The notes: a model not told the origin generated them from the sequence alone. A DNA stretch of 64,000 nt from Novosphingobium sp. SCN 66-18 (GCA_001725355.1 MEGD01000021.1:26614-90613), one strand, 5' to 3'; shown: positions 1 to 8,851, numbered from the stretch's first letter. Program-made: numbers and translations.

Positions 1-345
1 GGCTGGATGAGCGCGCGCCAGCGGATCGCCTGGGCCGGGGTGACAGCGGCGCTCAGCCTGTCGCTGGGCTGGGCGATGCACCGCTTCACCAACGCCGCGC
101 TGCCCTTCGCGGATTCGGCGGTGACGGGGGCGAGCATCTCCGCGCAGTTCCTGCTGTCGTTTCGCCGGATCGAGAACTGGGTGCTGTGGATCGCGATCGA
201 CGTGGTTTCGATCGCGCTCTATCTGGCGCGGGGGCTGCCGCTGCTGGCGGCGTTGTACGGCGCGTTTCTGGTGATGTCGGCTGTGGGCCTGCGCGCGTGG
301 ATCGGCGCGGCCCGGCGGCCGGCGGGGAATGAGGTGTTTGCGTGA
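1..345 (+). CDS. pnuC: PnuC-type nicotinamide riboside transporter, C-terminal part (5' truncated by window edge)
   Basis: Inner-membrane carrier that takes up nicotinamide riboside for NAD salvage. The frame is open to the left edge, so the true start lies outside; an internal ATG at 7 is probably not the start. The visible part is hydrophobic and contains the PnuC-like stretch NWVLWIAIDVVSIALY followed by a last membrane segment and a short basic tail. The stop overlaps the start of the next gene (GTGA at 342-345), so the two are translationally coupled. The neighbouring P-loop kinase supports the nicotinamide riboside assignment. Family identity is good; the exact substrate is inferred from context. 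Confidence 0.8.
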   Translation, partial: GWMSARQRIAWAGVTAALSLSLGWAMHRFTNAALPFADSAVTGASISAQFLLSFRRIENWVLWIAIDVVSIALYLARGLPLLAALYGAFLVMSAVGLRAWIGAARRPAGNEVFA

Positions 346-878
346 TCCAGGTCTGTTTTCATGGCGCCGAAAGCACCGGCAAGTCGGTGCTGGCTGACCG
401 GTTGCGCAAGCGGTTCGGCTGGCCGTGGGTGCCCGAATACGGGCGTTCGTTCTGCGAAACCATGGGGCTGGAACTGACCATGGACGACCTGCTGGAGATC
501 GCCGAGGGGCACGACCGGGCAGTGCGGGGGGCGGCGCTGCTCCAGCCGCAGGTGCTGGTGCTGGATACCGATCCGCTGATGACGGCGGCCTGGGCGCAGA
601 TGCTGTTCGATGCCGTGCCCGAGGCGCTGCTGGCCTATCCCAAGGCGGATCTCTACCTGCTGTTCGAGCCGGACGTGCCGTGGGTGGCCGACGGCACGCG
701 CTTTTTCGGCACCGAAGAGAAGCGCGCGCGCTTCGCCGCGATCGCCGAGGACATGCTGGTGCGCGCGGGCGTGCCCTATCGCCGGATCGCGGGTGCCTGG
801 CCGTTCCGCGAGGCGCAGGCAGTGGCGGCGATCGAGGAAGCGTTGCGCCGCGCCGGGGCGAATGCGCCGGCGCGATAA
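342..878 (+). CDS. NadR-like AAA/P-loop kinase, probable nicotinamide riboside kinase
   Basis: Cytoplasmic ATP-dependent kinase of 178 residues, resembling the C-terminal kinase domain of NadR. It would phosphorylate nicotinamide riboside to NMN as it enters. The Walker A motif GAESTGKS is at residues 8-15, followed by the NadR-type segment VPEYGRSF and a Walker B-like stretch VLVLDTDP. GTG start overlapping the pnuC stop, which fixes the start and indicates an operon. There is no DNA-binding or adenylyltransferase domain as in enterobacterial NadR, so this is the stand-alone kinase form common beside pnuC. Confidence 0.8.
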   Translation: MIQVCFHGAESTGKSVLADRLRKRFGWPWVPEYGRSFCETMGLELTMDDLLEIAEGHDRAVRGAALLQPQVLVLDTDPLMTAAWAQMLFDAVPEALLAYPKADLYLLFEPDVPWVADGTRFFGTEEKRARFAAIAEDMLVRAGVPYRRIAGAWPFREAQAVAAIEEALRRAGANAPAR

Positions 879-931
879 AGAGTGGCGCGCGGCTCTGTTG
901 GACTCGCGCGATTCGTGTTATCTACATTCTT

Positions 932-1345
932 GTGAATAACGCGAATCCCATCCACCCGCACCTTTATGCGATCAACGTCGATCCGGCGGACATCGACTTC
1001 ATGGGCCACGTCAACAACGCCAGCTACCTGAAATGGGTGCAGGAGGCGGTGATCGACCACTGGCAGGCGCTGGCCCCGGCGGAAGCGGTGGCGCGGCACC
1101 TGTGGGTCGCGCTCAAGCACGAGATCACCTATCGCCGGCCGACTTTCCTTGACGATACGGTGATCGCGCATGTCGTGCTGGAAAAGGTGCAGGGCGCCAA
1201 GGCCTTCTACGAAACCGTGATCAAGCGCGGCGAGGACGTGCTGGCCGAAGTCCGCTCAAGCTGGTGCTGCGTGGACGCGGTGACGCACCGCCCCGCCCGG
1301 CTGGCGCGCGAACTGGTGGAAAAGTTCCTGCCTTCGGGCGCGTGA
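932..1345 (+). CDS. Acyl-CoA thioesterase, hotdog fold (4-hydroxybenzoyl-CoA thioesterase family)
   Basis: Hydrolyses an acyl-CoA thioester in the cytoplasm; substrate unknown. The 137-residue protein has the hotdog-family start DIDFMGHVNNASYLKW, with the Asp-Gly/His-Val-Asn-Asn pattern of the YbgC/4-hydroxybenzoyl-CoA class, and a typical single-domain length. Start chosen as GTG at 932, which gives the family-typical N terminus; the frame stays open further upstream but that part overlaps the kinase gene. It lies 53 nt after the kinase, possibly in the same transcript. A housekeeping role is as likely as an aromatic one. Confidence 0.75.
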   Translation: MNNANPIHPHLYAINVDPADIDFMGHVNNASYLKWVQEAVIDHWQALAPAEAVARHLWVALKHEITYRRPTFLDDTVIAHVVLEKVQGAKAFYETVIKRGEDVLAEVRSSWCCVDAVTHRPARLARELVEKFLPSGA

Positions 1346-1396
1346 CGCGGCGCCCGGAAATCCCGGAAAACCGATTGTTAACCATATGCGGTTACC

Positions 1397-1726
1397 ATGC
1401 CGCTTATGACTACTGCAATCATCGCGCTGCTGCTGACGCCAGCCTTCCTCGCGAAGGCGCTCGTAGCGTTGTCCATGCTGGTCGTGGCCTTGTTCGGCAT
1501 CCTGAAATGGAAAGCCCGCGCAAGGCGTTCGCGCATCAGCGAGGGCACCTTCGTGCATCTGGCGTTCCTTCGTGGAACGCTGGGGGCGTCGCTCTGGAGC
1601 AGCCTGTTTCGCCACAAGACCCACACGGAACTGCTCCCGCGCGTCTTGCACGTCAACCCGTTCCTGCCCGTCACGGCTCTTGCCGGCTGGAAGGTCTGGG
1701 CTCTCGCCAAACCGCTGCCGCCCTGA
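1397..1726 (+). CDS. Small membrane protein, DUF1294-like
   Basis: 109-residue protein with hydrophobic segments at about residues 5-37, a basic patch, and a second half ending in a hydrophobic helix. The stretch RISEGTFVHLAFLRGTLGA followed by FRHKT resembles the DUF1294 pattern (R-x-x-E-x-x-L-x-x-L-A-x-x-G-G-x-x-G-A ... RHKT). Function unknown; probably inner membrane. An ATG at 1406 is an equally good start. It converges with the small minus-strand gene at 1731, only 4 nt away. Confidence 0.55.
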   Translation: MPLMTTAIIALLLTPAFLAKALVALSMLVVALFGILKWKARARRSRISEGTFVHLAFLRGTLGASLWSSLFRHKTHTELLPRVLHVNPFLPVTALAGWKVWALAKPLPP

Positions 1727-1730
1727 GCGT

Positions 1731-1910
1731 CTAGCGCAGTTTCACAATACCCAGGCCATCGTTCTTGGCCCGAATTTTCACCGATTCCTCACTGCGGGTG
1801 AGCGCCTTGGCGATAGCCTTCAGCGCCATGCCCTTCTTTGCGAGTGTGTGTAGCTTATGTATTTCATCAGCAGTCCAGGGTTGTTTGTGCCGTTCGAAGC
1901 GTTCGGCCAT
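1731..1910 (-). CDS. 59-residue helix-turn-helix (Myb/SANT-like) small protein downstream of ubiG
   Basis: A short gene with ATG at 1910 and TAG at 1731. The protein begins MAERFERHKQPWTADEI and continues with a tri-helical pattern (W-T-x-x-E ... L-H-T-L-A-K-K-G ... A-L-K-A-I-A-K-A-L ... S-V-K-I-R-A-K), like a Myb/SANT or Trip-type DNA-binding domain. It is basic. It starts 4 nt after the ubiG stop, and a Shine-Dalgarno-like AAAGGG lies inside the last codons of ubiG, so it looks translationally coupled. Coding is supported by the spacing, the ribosome site and the coherent domain. DNA binding is inferred. Confidence 0.65.
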   Translation of the reverse strand: MAERFERHKQPWTADEIHKLHTLAKKGMALKAIAKALTRSEESVKIRAKNDGLGIVKLR

Positions 1911-1914
1911 GGAA

Positions 1915-2658
1915 TCAGCCCTTTCTTGCCGTGACTATGTAATTGAGTGCGAGATTATCCGACAGGTGCAAACCCTTGGTCGGACTGTAAGCGATACCGA
2001 TTGGATTACCCATGACCAGGCCTGCTTCGGAGAGCAGGTCGTGCAATTCCACCGGGGTGACGAAATCGTCCCAGTGGTGCGTACCGCGGGGCACCATGCC
2101 CAGCGTTTCCGCCCCTTCCACCAGCAGCAGGCGTGCTGCGGCTGTGCGGTTGGGGGTGGACAGGACCATCAGCCCGTCTTCGGCCAGCGCTGCCGCCAGC
2201 GCCGCGACGAAGGCCGGTTTGTCGGCCACGTGCTCGATCACCTCCATAGCGGTGACGAGGTCGAAACCGGCAAGGTCCAGTACGCCGATCTCGCCCAGGC
2301 GATAGGTGATGGCCAGGCCACCGCCCGCCGCATGGGCCTGCGCCGCCGCGACGTTCTCTGCCGCCGCGTCGACGCCCGTAACCGCCGCGCCCATGCGGGC
2401 AAGCGGTTCGCATAGCAGACCGGCGCCGCAGCCTACATCCAGCGCGCGCCGGTCCGCCAATGGCTTAAGCGAGCGGGGACTGGTACCGAAATGCGAATCG
2501 ATGGCGTTTCGGATGAAGCCCAGCCGCACCGGGTTGAGACGGTGCAGCATGGCCGAGGAGCCCTTCGGGTTCCACCAGTCCTGCGCGAGCTTGCCGAAAT
2601 GCGCCGCCTCCTCCGGGCGAATGGTGGGCGCGAGTGCCGAGGGTGTTGCATTGCTCAT
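1915..2658 (-). CDS. ubiG: Ubiquinone biosynthesis O-methyltransferase
   Basis: SAM-dependent O-methyltransferase acting twice in ubiquinone synthesis (2-polyprenyl-6-hydroxyphenol and 3-demethylubiquinol). 247 residues, the family length. The N terminus has the UbiG signature region (FGKLAQDWWNPKGSSAMLHR); the SAM site is LDVGCGAGLLCEPLARMGA at about residues 74-92, followed by TGVDAA. ATG at 2658. It is divergent from lysC with a 94-nt shared upstream region and is followed by a small HTH gene. Cytoplasmic, peripheral to the membrane. High certainty. Confidence 0.95.
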   Translation of the reverse strand: MSNATPSALAPTIRPEEAAHFGKLAQDWWNPKGSSAMLHRLNPVRLGFIRNAIDSHFGTSPRSLKPLADRRALDVGCGAGLLCEPLARMGAAVTGVDAAAENVAAAQAHAAGGGLAITYRLGEIGVLDLAGFDLVTAMEVIEHVADKPAFVAALAAALAEDGLMVLSTPNRTAAARLLLVEGAETLGMVPRGTHHWDDFVTPVELHDLLSEAGLVMGNPIGIAYSPTKGLHLSDNLALNYIVTARKG

Positions 2659-2752
2659 GACGCATCCCTAACAGGACGCCCGCCGCACGGCGAGGGGCTG
2701 TGCGGGCAAGATTGTTGCGCAATGCCATGCGCCCACAGGCAGGAGTACCCCC

Positions 2753-4021
2753 TTGGCCCGGATCGTGATGAAATTCGGCGGCACGTCGATGGCCGGCACC
2801 GAGCGCATCCGCCGTGTCGCGCGGATCGTGCAGCGCCAGCAGGCGGCCGGGCACGAAGTGGCGGTGGTGGTTTCGGCGATGGCCGGAGAGACCGACCGCC
2901 TCGTCAATTTCTGCCGCGAGGCCAATCCCCTTTATGATCCAGCGGAATACGACGTCGTCGTCGCCAGCGGCGAACAGGTGACGTCGGGGCTGCTGGCCAT
3001 GCATCTCCAGGCGCTGGGCTGCAAGGCGCGTTCGTGGCTGGGCTGGCAATTGCCCGTCCGCACCGACGACGCCCATGCCAAGGCGCGCATCGAAACGATC
3101 GATTCCGAAGCCCTGCTCGCCTCGATGGCCGCGGGCGAGATCGCCGTTATTCCCGGTTTTCAGGGGCTTACGGCCGACAACCGCGTGACCACGCTGGGCC
3201 GTGGCGGTTCCGACACCTCGGCGGTGGCCGTGGCGGCGGCGGTGAAGGCCGACCGCTGCGACATCTATACCGACGTCGACGGCGTCTATACCACAGACCC
3301 CCGCATCGTCGCCAAGGCGCGCAAGCTCAAGAACGTGACGTTCGAGGAAATGCTCGAGCTGGCCTCGGTCGGCTCGAAGGTCCTGCAGACCCGTTCGGTC
3401 AGCCTCGCCATGAAGGAAGGCGTGCGGGTGCAGGTGTTGTCATCCTTCATCGACGACGACGCGCCGCCGGCGGACAGCATCCCCGGCACGATGATCGTCA
3501 GCGAGGATGAACTGATCGGGGAACTGGAAGGATTGGAAATGGAACGTCAGCTGATCACCGGCATTGCCGCCGACAAGAACGACGCCAAGGTCACCCTGAC
3601 GCGCATTGCCGACCGTCCCGGCGCGGTGGCGACCATTTTCGGCCCGCTGGCCGAGGCCAACATCAACGTCGACATGATCATCCAGAACGTCGCCAAGGAC
3701 AAGGGCGAGACGGACGTGACCTTTACCGTGCCGCAGGCGGACCTCGCCCGCACGCAGGCGCTGCTGGAAGAGCAGAAGGACACGATCGGCTGGTATCGCA
3801 TGATCGCCGACAGCAAGGTCGCCAAGATCAGCGTCGTCGGCGTGGGCATGCGCAGCCACGCGGGCGTGGCCGGCACGATGTTCAAGGCGCTGGCCGATCG
3901 CGGGATCAACATCCAGGCGATCTCCACCAGCGAAATCAAGGTTTCCGTGCTGATCGACGAGGACGAGACCGAACTCGCGGTGCGCGTGCTCCACACCGCC
4001 TATGGGCTGGACGCCACGTAA
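2753..4021 (+). CDS. lysC: Aspartate kinase
   Basis: First step of the aspartate pathway: phosphorylates L-aspartate on the way to lysine, threonine and methionine. 422 residues. The N-terminal kinase domain carries KFGGTSMAG and the GRGGSDTSAVA loop; two C-terminal ACT domains (about residues 265-420) give allosteric control by amino acids. The start is TTG at 2753 with AGGAG at 2741-2745, 7 nt upstream; an in-frame ATG at 2768 would shorten the family N terminus. A perfect 12-bp hairpin follows the stop. Confidence 0.95.
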   Translation: MARIVMKFGGTSMAGTERIRRVARIVQRQQAAGHEVAVVVSAMAGETDRLVNFCREANPLYDPAEYDVVVASGEQVTSGLLAMHLQALGCKARSWLGWQLPVRTDDAHAKARIETIDSEALLASMAAGEIAVIPGFQGLTADNRVTTLGRGGSDTSAVAVAAAVKADRCDIYTDVDGVYTTDPRIVAKARKLKNVTFEEMLELASVGSKVLQTRSVSLAMKEGVRVQVLSSFIDDDAPPADSIPGTMIVSEDELIGELEGLEMERQLITGIAADKNDAKVTLTRIADRPGAVATIFGPLAEANINVDMIIQNVAKDKGETDVTFTVPQADLARTQALLEEQKDTIGWYRMIADSKVAKISVVGVGMRSHAGVAGTMFKALADRGINIQAISTSEIKVSVLIDEDETELAVRVLHTAYGLDAT

Positions 4022-4043
4022 AGGACTGTTCCTGAAAGCGAAA

Positions 4044-4081
4044 CCCCGCCTCCGGATAGGGGGGAGAAACCGGAGGCGGGG
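4044..4081 (+). terminator. Hairpin downstream of lysC
   Basis: Perfect 12-bp inverted repeat (CCCCGCCTCCGG at 4044-4055 and its complement at 4070-4081) with a 14-nt loop, 23 nt after the lysC stop. There is no T-run, so it may end transcription weakly or only protect the 3' end. Confidence 0.55.
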
Positions 4082-4338
4082 CGCGACCCGACTGGCTCTG
4101 GGGGAGGGGATGATGCCAGTCCGGAACGGGGAAGCGGGTTCGCTTCGTGTTGAAAATGGTATAGGCGGCGCGCTGTGATTGGTAAAACGGGATAAAGCGG
4201 TCACAGTCATCGCTTCCGCCGATCATTTTCCGCCATCGCACCCTGCTCTTGCCGCCCCGCTCTTGTCGCCACGCTCTTGTCGGGGCGCGCCGCGCGGCCT
4301 AAGGGGCTGCCGCTCTGGCACGGACGATGGGAAGCCTG
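4082..4338. other. Intergenic stretch between lysC hairpin and nitronate monooxygenase
   Basis: Together with the hairpin, about 317 nt without a gene. I see no coding signal, no clear sigma-70 boxes and no repeat. It presumably holds the promoter of the nitronate monooxygenase gene. Confidence 0.4.
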
Positions 4339-5352
4339 ATGACTGCACCTGTGAAGACTTCGGCGCTGATGGCGCGCGGCGCGGCGTTCCTCGGCACCGA
4401 ACACGCCATCCTGTGCGGGGCGATGAGCTGGGTTTCCGAACGCAATCTGGTGGCCGCGATCAGCAATGCCGGCGGCTTCGGCGTGATCGCGTGCGGCGCG
4501 ATGACGCCTGAATTGCTCGATGCCGAGATCGCGGGGACGAAGGCGCTGACCGCCCGGCCGTTCGGCGTGAACCTGATCACCATGCACCCGCAGCTGTTCG
4601 ACCTGATCGCGGTCTGCGCCAAGCATGGCGTGGGCCACGTGGTGCTGGCGGGCGGCATTCCGCCCAAGGGCAGCGTGGAGGCGGTCAAGGATTTCGGCGC
4701 GAAAGTGCTGGTTTTCGCGCCCACGCTGGCGCTGGCGAAGAAGCTGCTGCGATCGGGCGCGGACGCGCTGGTGATCGAGGGCAGCGAGGCCGGCGGCCAT
4801 ATCGGCCCGGTTTCCACCAGCGTGCTGGCGCAGGAATTCCTGCCGGCGCTGGCGGAGGAGCATGTGGTGTTCGTGGCCGGCGGCATCGGCCGGGGCGAGA
4901 TGATCGCCTCCTACCTCGAAATGGGCGCCAGCGGCGTGCAGCTGGGCACGCGCTTCGCCTGCGCCAGCGAATCCATCGCCCATCCGGCGTTCAAGCAGGC
5001 CTTCTTCCGTGCCAACGCGCGCGACGCGATCGCCTCGGTCCAGGTCGATCCGCGCCTGCCGGTGATCCCGGTGCGCGCGCTGAAGAACAAGGGCACCGAG
5101 GAATTCACCGCCAAGCAGGTGGAAGTGGCGCGGCTGCTGGACGAAGGCACGGTGGACATGGCGGCGGCGCAGCTGGAAATCGAGCATTTCTGGGCCGGCG
5201 CGCTGCGCCGCGCGGTGATCGACGGCGATGTCGAGCGCGGATCGATCATGGCCGGGCAATCGGTGGGCATGGTGACGAAGGAAGAACCCGTCGCCGCGAT
5301 CATCGCGCAATTGCTGGCGGAAAGCGAAGCGGCGCTGAACGCGCGCGGCTGA
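4339..5352 (+). CDS. Nitronate monooxygenase / NAD(P)H-dependent flavin oxidoreductase
   Basis: FMN-dependent TIM-barrel enzyme of the 2-nitropropane dioxygenase family, oxidising alkyl nitronates or acting as an NAD(P)H:quinone/flavin reductase. About 337 residues. Visible: GAMSWVSERNLVAAISNAGG near the N terminus, the FMN phosphate region EGSEAGGHIG with the family histidine, and FVAGGIGRG followed by GVQLGTRF. ATG at 4339 has GGGAAG just upstream; an ATG at 4327 adds four residues. Monocistronic. FabK-type enoyl-ACP reductases are a related alternative, but the pattern fits the nitronate group better. Confidence 0.8.
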   Translation: MTAPVKTSALMARGAAFLGTEHAILCGAMSWVSERNLVAAISNAGGFGVIACGAMTPELLDAEIAGTKALTARPFGVNLITMHPQLFDLIAVCAKHGVGHVVLAGGIPPKGSVEAVKDFGAKVLVFAPTLALAKKLLRSGADALVIEGSEAGGHIGPVSTSVLAQEFLPALAEEHVVFVAGGIGRGEMIASYLEMGASGVQLGTRFACASESIAHPAFKQAFFRANARDAIASVQVDPRLPVIPVRALKNKGTEEFTAKQVEVARLLDEGTVDMAAAQLEIEHFWAGALRRAVIDGDVERGSIMAGQSVGMVTKEEPVAAIIAQLLAESEAALNARG

Positions 5353-5387
5353 AGCCGGAAAGACCGTCCTGAAATCGTCCCCTAAGT

Positions 5388-5488
5388 CGTCATTGCGAGG
5401 GGCGAAGCCCCGCGGCAATCCAGAGCGGCACGCTGGCCAGAGGCGGGAGGCGGGGCTCTGGATTGCTTCGCTTGCGCTCGCAATGACG
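5388..5488. repeat. Intergenic palindromic repeat, family R1 copy 1
   Basis: Begins CGTCATTGCGAGG and ends CTCGCAATGACG, with CAATCCAGAG and CTCTGGATTGCTTCG inside, so the element folds into one long hairpin. It lies between the nitronate monooxygenase and dut stops (convergent genes). Other copies are at 14846-14921, 40390-40471 and 49448-49529. Confidence 0.85.
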
Positions 5489-5516
5489 AAATGCCCCTGT
5501 CCCGGTGCGCCCCGCG

Positions 5517-5993
5517 CTATCCGCTGAAGGCGACGACCCCGCCGGTCGATCCGAAGCCGCCTTCGCCGCGCGCGGTTTCGTCCAGTTCGTCCACTTCCAG
5601 CCAGCTCGCCTGCGTGACCGGGGCAAGCACGAGCTGCGCCACGCGATCGCCGCGCCGGATGGCGAAGGGTTCGGCCCCCAGGTTGATCATGATGACCTTC
5701 AGTTCGCCGCGGTAATCCGAATCGATCGTGCCCGGCGTGTTGGGCACGGTGACGCCGTGCTTGAGCGCGAGGCCCGAACGCGGGCGGACCTGGATCTCGA
5801 ACCCGTGCGGAATCGCCATGGCGAGGCCCGTGGCGACGGCATGACGCGCGCCGGGGGCCAGGGTCACGTCCTCGGCCGAAACCACGTCCATGCCCGCCGC
5901 GCCGGCGGTGGCATAGGCGGGCAGCGGCAGGTCTTCGGCACCGGGCAGGCGCTTGACGCGGACGGGAACGGCGGCGGTTTCAGGCGAGTGCAT
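5517..5993 (-). CDS. dut: dUTP diphosphatase (dUTPase)
   Basis: Hydrolyses dUTP to dUMP, keeping uracil out of DNA and feeding dTMP synthesis. About 158 residues, trimeric class. Motifs in order: AGMDVVS (motif 1), [11 protein letters not shown] (motif 2), [14 protein letters not shown] (motif 3), [11 protein letters not shown] (motif 4), and the glycine-rich C-terminal arm GEGGFGSTG (motif 5). ATG at 5993 has AAGGA six nt upstream; a TTG at 5999 is less likely. It overlaps the end of coaBC by 14 nt, so the pair is translated together, a common arrangement in alphaproteobacteria. Confidence 0.95.
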   Translation of the reverse strand: MHSPETAAVPVRVKRLPGAEDLPLPAYATAGAAGMDVVSAEDVTLAPGARHAVATGLAMAIPHGFEIQVRPRSGLALKHGVTVPNTPGTIDSDYRGELKVIMINLGAEPFAIRRGDRVAQLVLAPVTQASWLEVDELDETARGEGGFGSTGGVVAFSG

Positions 5994-7170
5994 CGGCAAT
6001 CCTTTCGACCAGCGCGGAGGCGACCTGGTCCTTGGGCATTTCGGGCAGGCTTTCGACGCCGGCGGCGGTGACGATGTGGACCGCGTTGCGCGCGCCGCCC
6101 ATCACGTCGCCCGACACGTCGTTGGCGACGATCCAGTCGGCGCCCTTGCGCGCCAGCTTGGCCCGCGCGTGGTCGATCACGGTCTCGGTCTCCGCCGCGA
6201 AGCCCACCACCAGCGGCGGGCGCGCGGGCGAACGGCACAGCGTGGCGAGGATATCGGGGTTTTCGGCCAGGCGCAGCGGCGGAATTTCGCCCGAGCCGTC
6301 CTTCTTGAGCTTCTGGCCGGCCGCATCGGCGGCGCGCCAGTCGGCCACGGCGGCGACCATCACGGCGGCATCGGCGGGCAGCGCGGCCTCGACCGCGGCG
6401 GCCATGGCGCGCGCGGTTTCCACGTCGACGCGGGTCACGCCCGGTGGCGTGGGCAGATGGACCGGGCCGGCCACCAGCGTCACCCGCGCCCCGGCCCGCG
6501 CGGCGGCGGCGGCGATGGCGAAGCCCTGCTTCCCGCTGGAGCGGTTGGCGATGTAGCGCACCGGATCGATCGGTTCGTGGGTGGGGCCGGCGGTGACGAC
6601 CACGTGCTTGCCGGCGAGCGGGCGCGCGTCGGGGCCGCACATGCCGGCGATCGCCTGCCAGATCGCGGGCGGTTCGGGCAGGCGGCCGGGGCCGTATTCG
6701 CCACAGGCCATCGGGCCTTCGTCCGGCTCCAGCACGGTCACGCCATCGGCGCGCAGCGTGGCGACGTTGCGCCGCGTGGCGGGATGGCCCCACATGCGCA
6801 CGTTCATCGCCGGCACGGCCAGCACCGGCTTGTCGGTGGCGAGCAGCAGCGTGGTGGCGAGATCGTCGGCCACGCCCGCCGCCATGCGGGCGAGCAGGTC
6901 GGCCGTCGCCGGGCAGACCACGACGAGATCGGCCTGCCGCGAAAGCTGGATATGGCCCATCTCGACCTCGTTCTTGAGGTCCCACAGCGTGGTGTGGACG
7001 GGATTCTCGCTAAGCGCCGCCAGCGTCAGCGGCGTGACGAAGTGCGATCCGCCTTCGGTGAGGACGCAGGTGACCGAGCCGCGTTCCTTGCGGATCAGCC
7101 GCACCAGTTCGGCGGCCTTGTAGGCGGCGATCCCGCCACCGACGATCAGGAGAATGCGCGGTCCGTTCAT
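5980..7170 (-). CDS. coaBC: Bifunctional phosphopantothenoylcysteine decarboxylase / phosphopantothenate-cysteine ligase
   Basis: Two consecutive steps of coenzyme A synthesis. 396 residues. The N-terminal flavoprotein decarboxylase (CoaC) starts [19 protein letters not shown] and holds the PAMNVRMW motif (P-x-M-N-x-x-M-W); the C-terminal CoaB ligase begins near residue 180 with [17 protein letters not shown] and [11 protein letters not shown] at 7170; the frame remains open upstream but that part is not conserved-looking. Overlaps dut by 14 nt. High certainty. Confidence 0.95.
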   Translation of the reverse strand: MNGPRILLIVGGGIAAYKAAELVRLIRKERGSVTCVLTEGGSHFVTPLTLAALSENPVHTTLWDLKNEVEMGHIQLSRQADLVVVCPATADLLARMAAGVADDLATTLLLATDKPVLAVPAMNVRMWGHPATRRNVATLRADGVTVLEPDEGPMACGEYGPGRLPEPPAIWQAIAGMCGPDARPLAGKHVVVTAGPTHEPIDPVRYIANRSSGKQGFAIAAAAARAGARVTLVAGPVHLPTPPGVTRVDVETARAMAAAVEAALPADAAVMVAAVADWRAADAAGQKLKKDGSGEIPPLRLAENPDILATLCRSPARPPLVVGFAAETETVIDHARAKLARKGADWIVANDVSGDVMGGARNAVHIVTAAGVESLPEMPKDQVASALVERIADALA

Positions 7171-7263
7171 CGCCCGCGCTTGTGCAATGAGGTTCGCCCG
7201 CGCGCAATCCTTTTGCGCGAAAGGCGAACTTGCGGCACACCGGCCCGAAACGGAGGGACCGAT

Positions 7264-7686
7264 ATGCGTCTTGTAGTGACCGCGCTGATTTTCCTGACCG
7301 GCCTGTTCGACCTGTTCATGGCGGTTTCGTTCCTGCTCGATCCCGGCAGCGCCGGCGCGGGGCTGGGCGTGGCGGCGATCGGCATGGCCGGCGGGCCGGA
7401 GGGCGCGGCGGCCGGGCTTTCGACGATCCGCGCGGACTTCACCTCGTTCTTCGGCGTCGGCGCGTTCTGCATGATGTGGGGCGCCTGGCGCCGCAACGCG
7501 GACCTGCTGCTGGTGCCGGCGCTGCTGTTCGGCGTGTCGTTTGTCGGCCGCGCGGTGAACGTGGCGGTGGTCGGCCCCTATCCGCAATGGCCGCTGCCGA
7601 TGGGCGTGGAGGCCTTTCACGTCGCTCTGGCGCTCGCGGCGTGGCGGCTGCTGCCCCACCACCGGATCAGGGATATCGCGGCCTAG
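7264..7686 (+). CDS. Four-helix membrane protein, possibly DUF4345 family
   Basis: 140-residue inner-membrane protein with four hydrophobic segments and short loops. GGAGGGA precedes the ATG at 7264. The layout (first helix with a Gly-Leu-Phe-Asp motif, a PGSAGAGLGV loop, an FFGVGAF helix, a final helix with a short basic tail) is reminiscent of DUF4345 proteins, but I cannot confirm it. Divergent from coaBC. Function unknown. Confidence 0.65.
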   Translation: MRLVVTALIFLTGLFDLFMAVSFLLDPGSAGAGLGVAAIGMAGGPEGAAAGLSTIRADFTSFFGVGAFCMMWGAWRRNADLLLVPALLFGVSFVGRAVNVAVVGPYPQWPLPMGVEAFHVALALAAWRLLPHHRIRDIAA

Positions 7687-7726
7687 AAGCCGTCCAGGGG
7701 CATCCTGGGGCCATTCAGAGGCCCGT

Positions 7727-8851
7727 TCAGGCGTGGGCGGGATGGTGGTCGCGCAGCCGCTTGGCCATGCGGAACACCCAGCGCTGCGCCGGCCGTTCGA
7801 ACCAGCGGTGCGAGGCGAAGCCGGCCAGGATGGCGAGGCCGAGGAAAAAGGCGAGGAACGCGGGCTGGCCGGCGATGCGGCGCGTGCCGACGGTCTCGTC
7901 GATCAGCAGCACCAGCATGAGCTGCAGCGGGAAGTGCCACAGGTAGATGCCATAGGAGGCATCGCCCAGTTGCTTGCCGATGGCGAAGCGATCGTGGCGG
8001 TCGGCCAGATCGAGCGCGAGCGTGAGGCAGAGCGCGGCGAAGGTGCCGGCCAGGATCACCATGTCGCGCGATTGCCAGCCGTTCCAGGCCCAGAACGCCC
8101 CCGCCACCAGCAGCGCCCCCAGCGGCAGCAGCGTGGCCGGGCGCAGCCAGCCGCGCAGCGCCATGCCATAGACCGCGACCCCGCCGAAGAAATAGCCGAT
8201 GCAGGCCATCACGTCGCGGTCGGGCAGCTTGGCGAACACCGCCCAGACGAAGCCCGCCGCGATCGGCAGGCCCAGCGCCAGCGGCGCGCGGCGCAACGCG
8301 GGCAGCGTCAGCCAGAACACCGCATACGCGAGCATTTCGGTGGAGAGCGACCACGACGGGCCGTTGAACGACTGGTTATCCTGCCATCCCCAGTACTGCA
8401 TCAGCGGCAGGCTGAGCAGGAAGTGCTTGAGGTTGTTCTGGTGGTAGATGAAATCGGTGCCGTTGAGGCCCGCATAGGCCGCCTGCAGCACCGCCACGAG
8501 CATCAGCGTCAGCAGGTGCAGTGGCCACAGCCGGGCCACGCGCGCCAGCCAGAAGCGCCCGCGCCCCTGGGTATCGGCCAGATAGACGTGCGCGAAGACG
8601 AAGCCCGAGACGGCCCAGAAATACTGCACGGCGGTATGGCCGTAGTCGTAGAGCCAGGCGAGCGCGTGGTAGAGCGGCACCACCGCCGAGCGCCGGACGT
8701 GGAAGCCGTATTCGACCGGCGGCACGAAGAAGTGCTGGTAATGCCAGAACAGCACCGCCACCGCCGCAAGCAGGCGCGAGAAATCGAGCGCGTTGAAGTG
8801 CCTCTTGGAAAGCCGCAGGTGGCCTTTCCCCGAAGGAGGCGCGGCGTTCAT
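7727..8851 (-). CDS. Acyltransferase 3 family membrane protein (OafA/YrhL type)
   Basis: Membrane O-acyltransferase that probably adds an acetyl or similar group to a surface polysaccharide or glycolipid. 374 residues with about ten hydrophobic segments. The family start ALDFSRLLAAVAVLFWHYQH includes the R and catalytic His region; further hallmarks are VSGFVFAHVY and YGIYLWHFP near the end. The start ATG at 8851 overlaps the ubiB stop (ATGA), so it is co-translated with ubiB though functionally unrelated. Acceptor unknown. Confidence 0.85.
   Translation of the reverse strand: MNAAPPSGKGHLRLSKRHFNALDFSRLLAAVAVLFWHYQHFFVPPVEYGFHVRRSAVVPLYHALAWLYDYGHTAVQYFWAVSGFVFAHVYLADTQGRGRFWLARVARLWPLHLLTLMLVAVLQAAYAGLNGTDFIYHQNNLKHFLLSLPLMQYWGWQDNQSFNGPSWSLSTEMLAYAVFWLTLPALRRAPLALGLPIAAGFVWAVFAKLPDRDVMACIGYFFGGVAVYGMALRGWLRPATLLPLGALLVAGAFWAWNGWQSRDMVILAGTFAALCLTLALDLADRHDRFAIGKQLGDASYGIYLWHFPLQLMLVLLIDETVGTRRIAGQPAFLAFFLGLAILAGFASHRWFERPAQRWVFRMAKRLRDHHPAHA

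Noticed and set aside
4207-5418. A 403-codon minus-strand frame opposite the nitronate monooxygenase
   Set aside because: Composition is typical of an antisense shadow (His/Arg/Asp-rich), no ribosome site and no recognisable domain; the plus-strand gene is clear.
7171-7662. A CoaBC start 164 codons further upstream
   Set aside because: That part overlaps the divergent membrane-protein gene and is His/Arg-rich shadow sequence; the flavoprotein domain begins just after ATG 7170.
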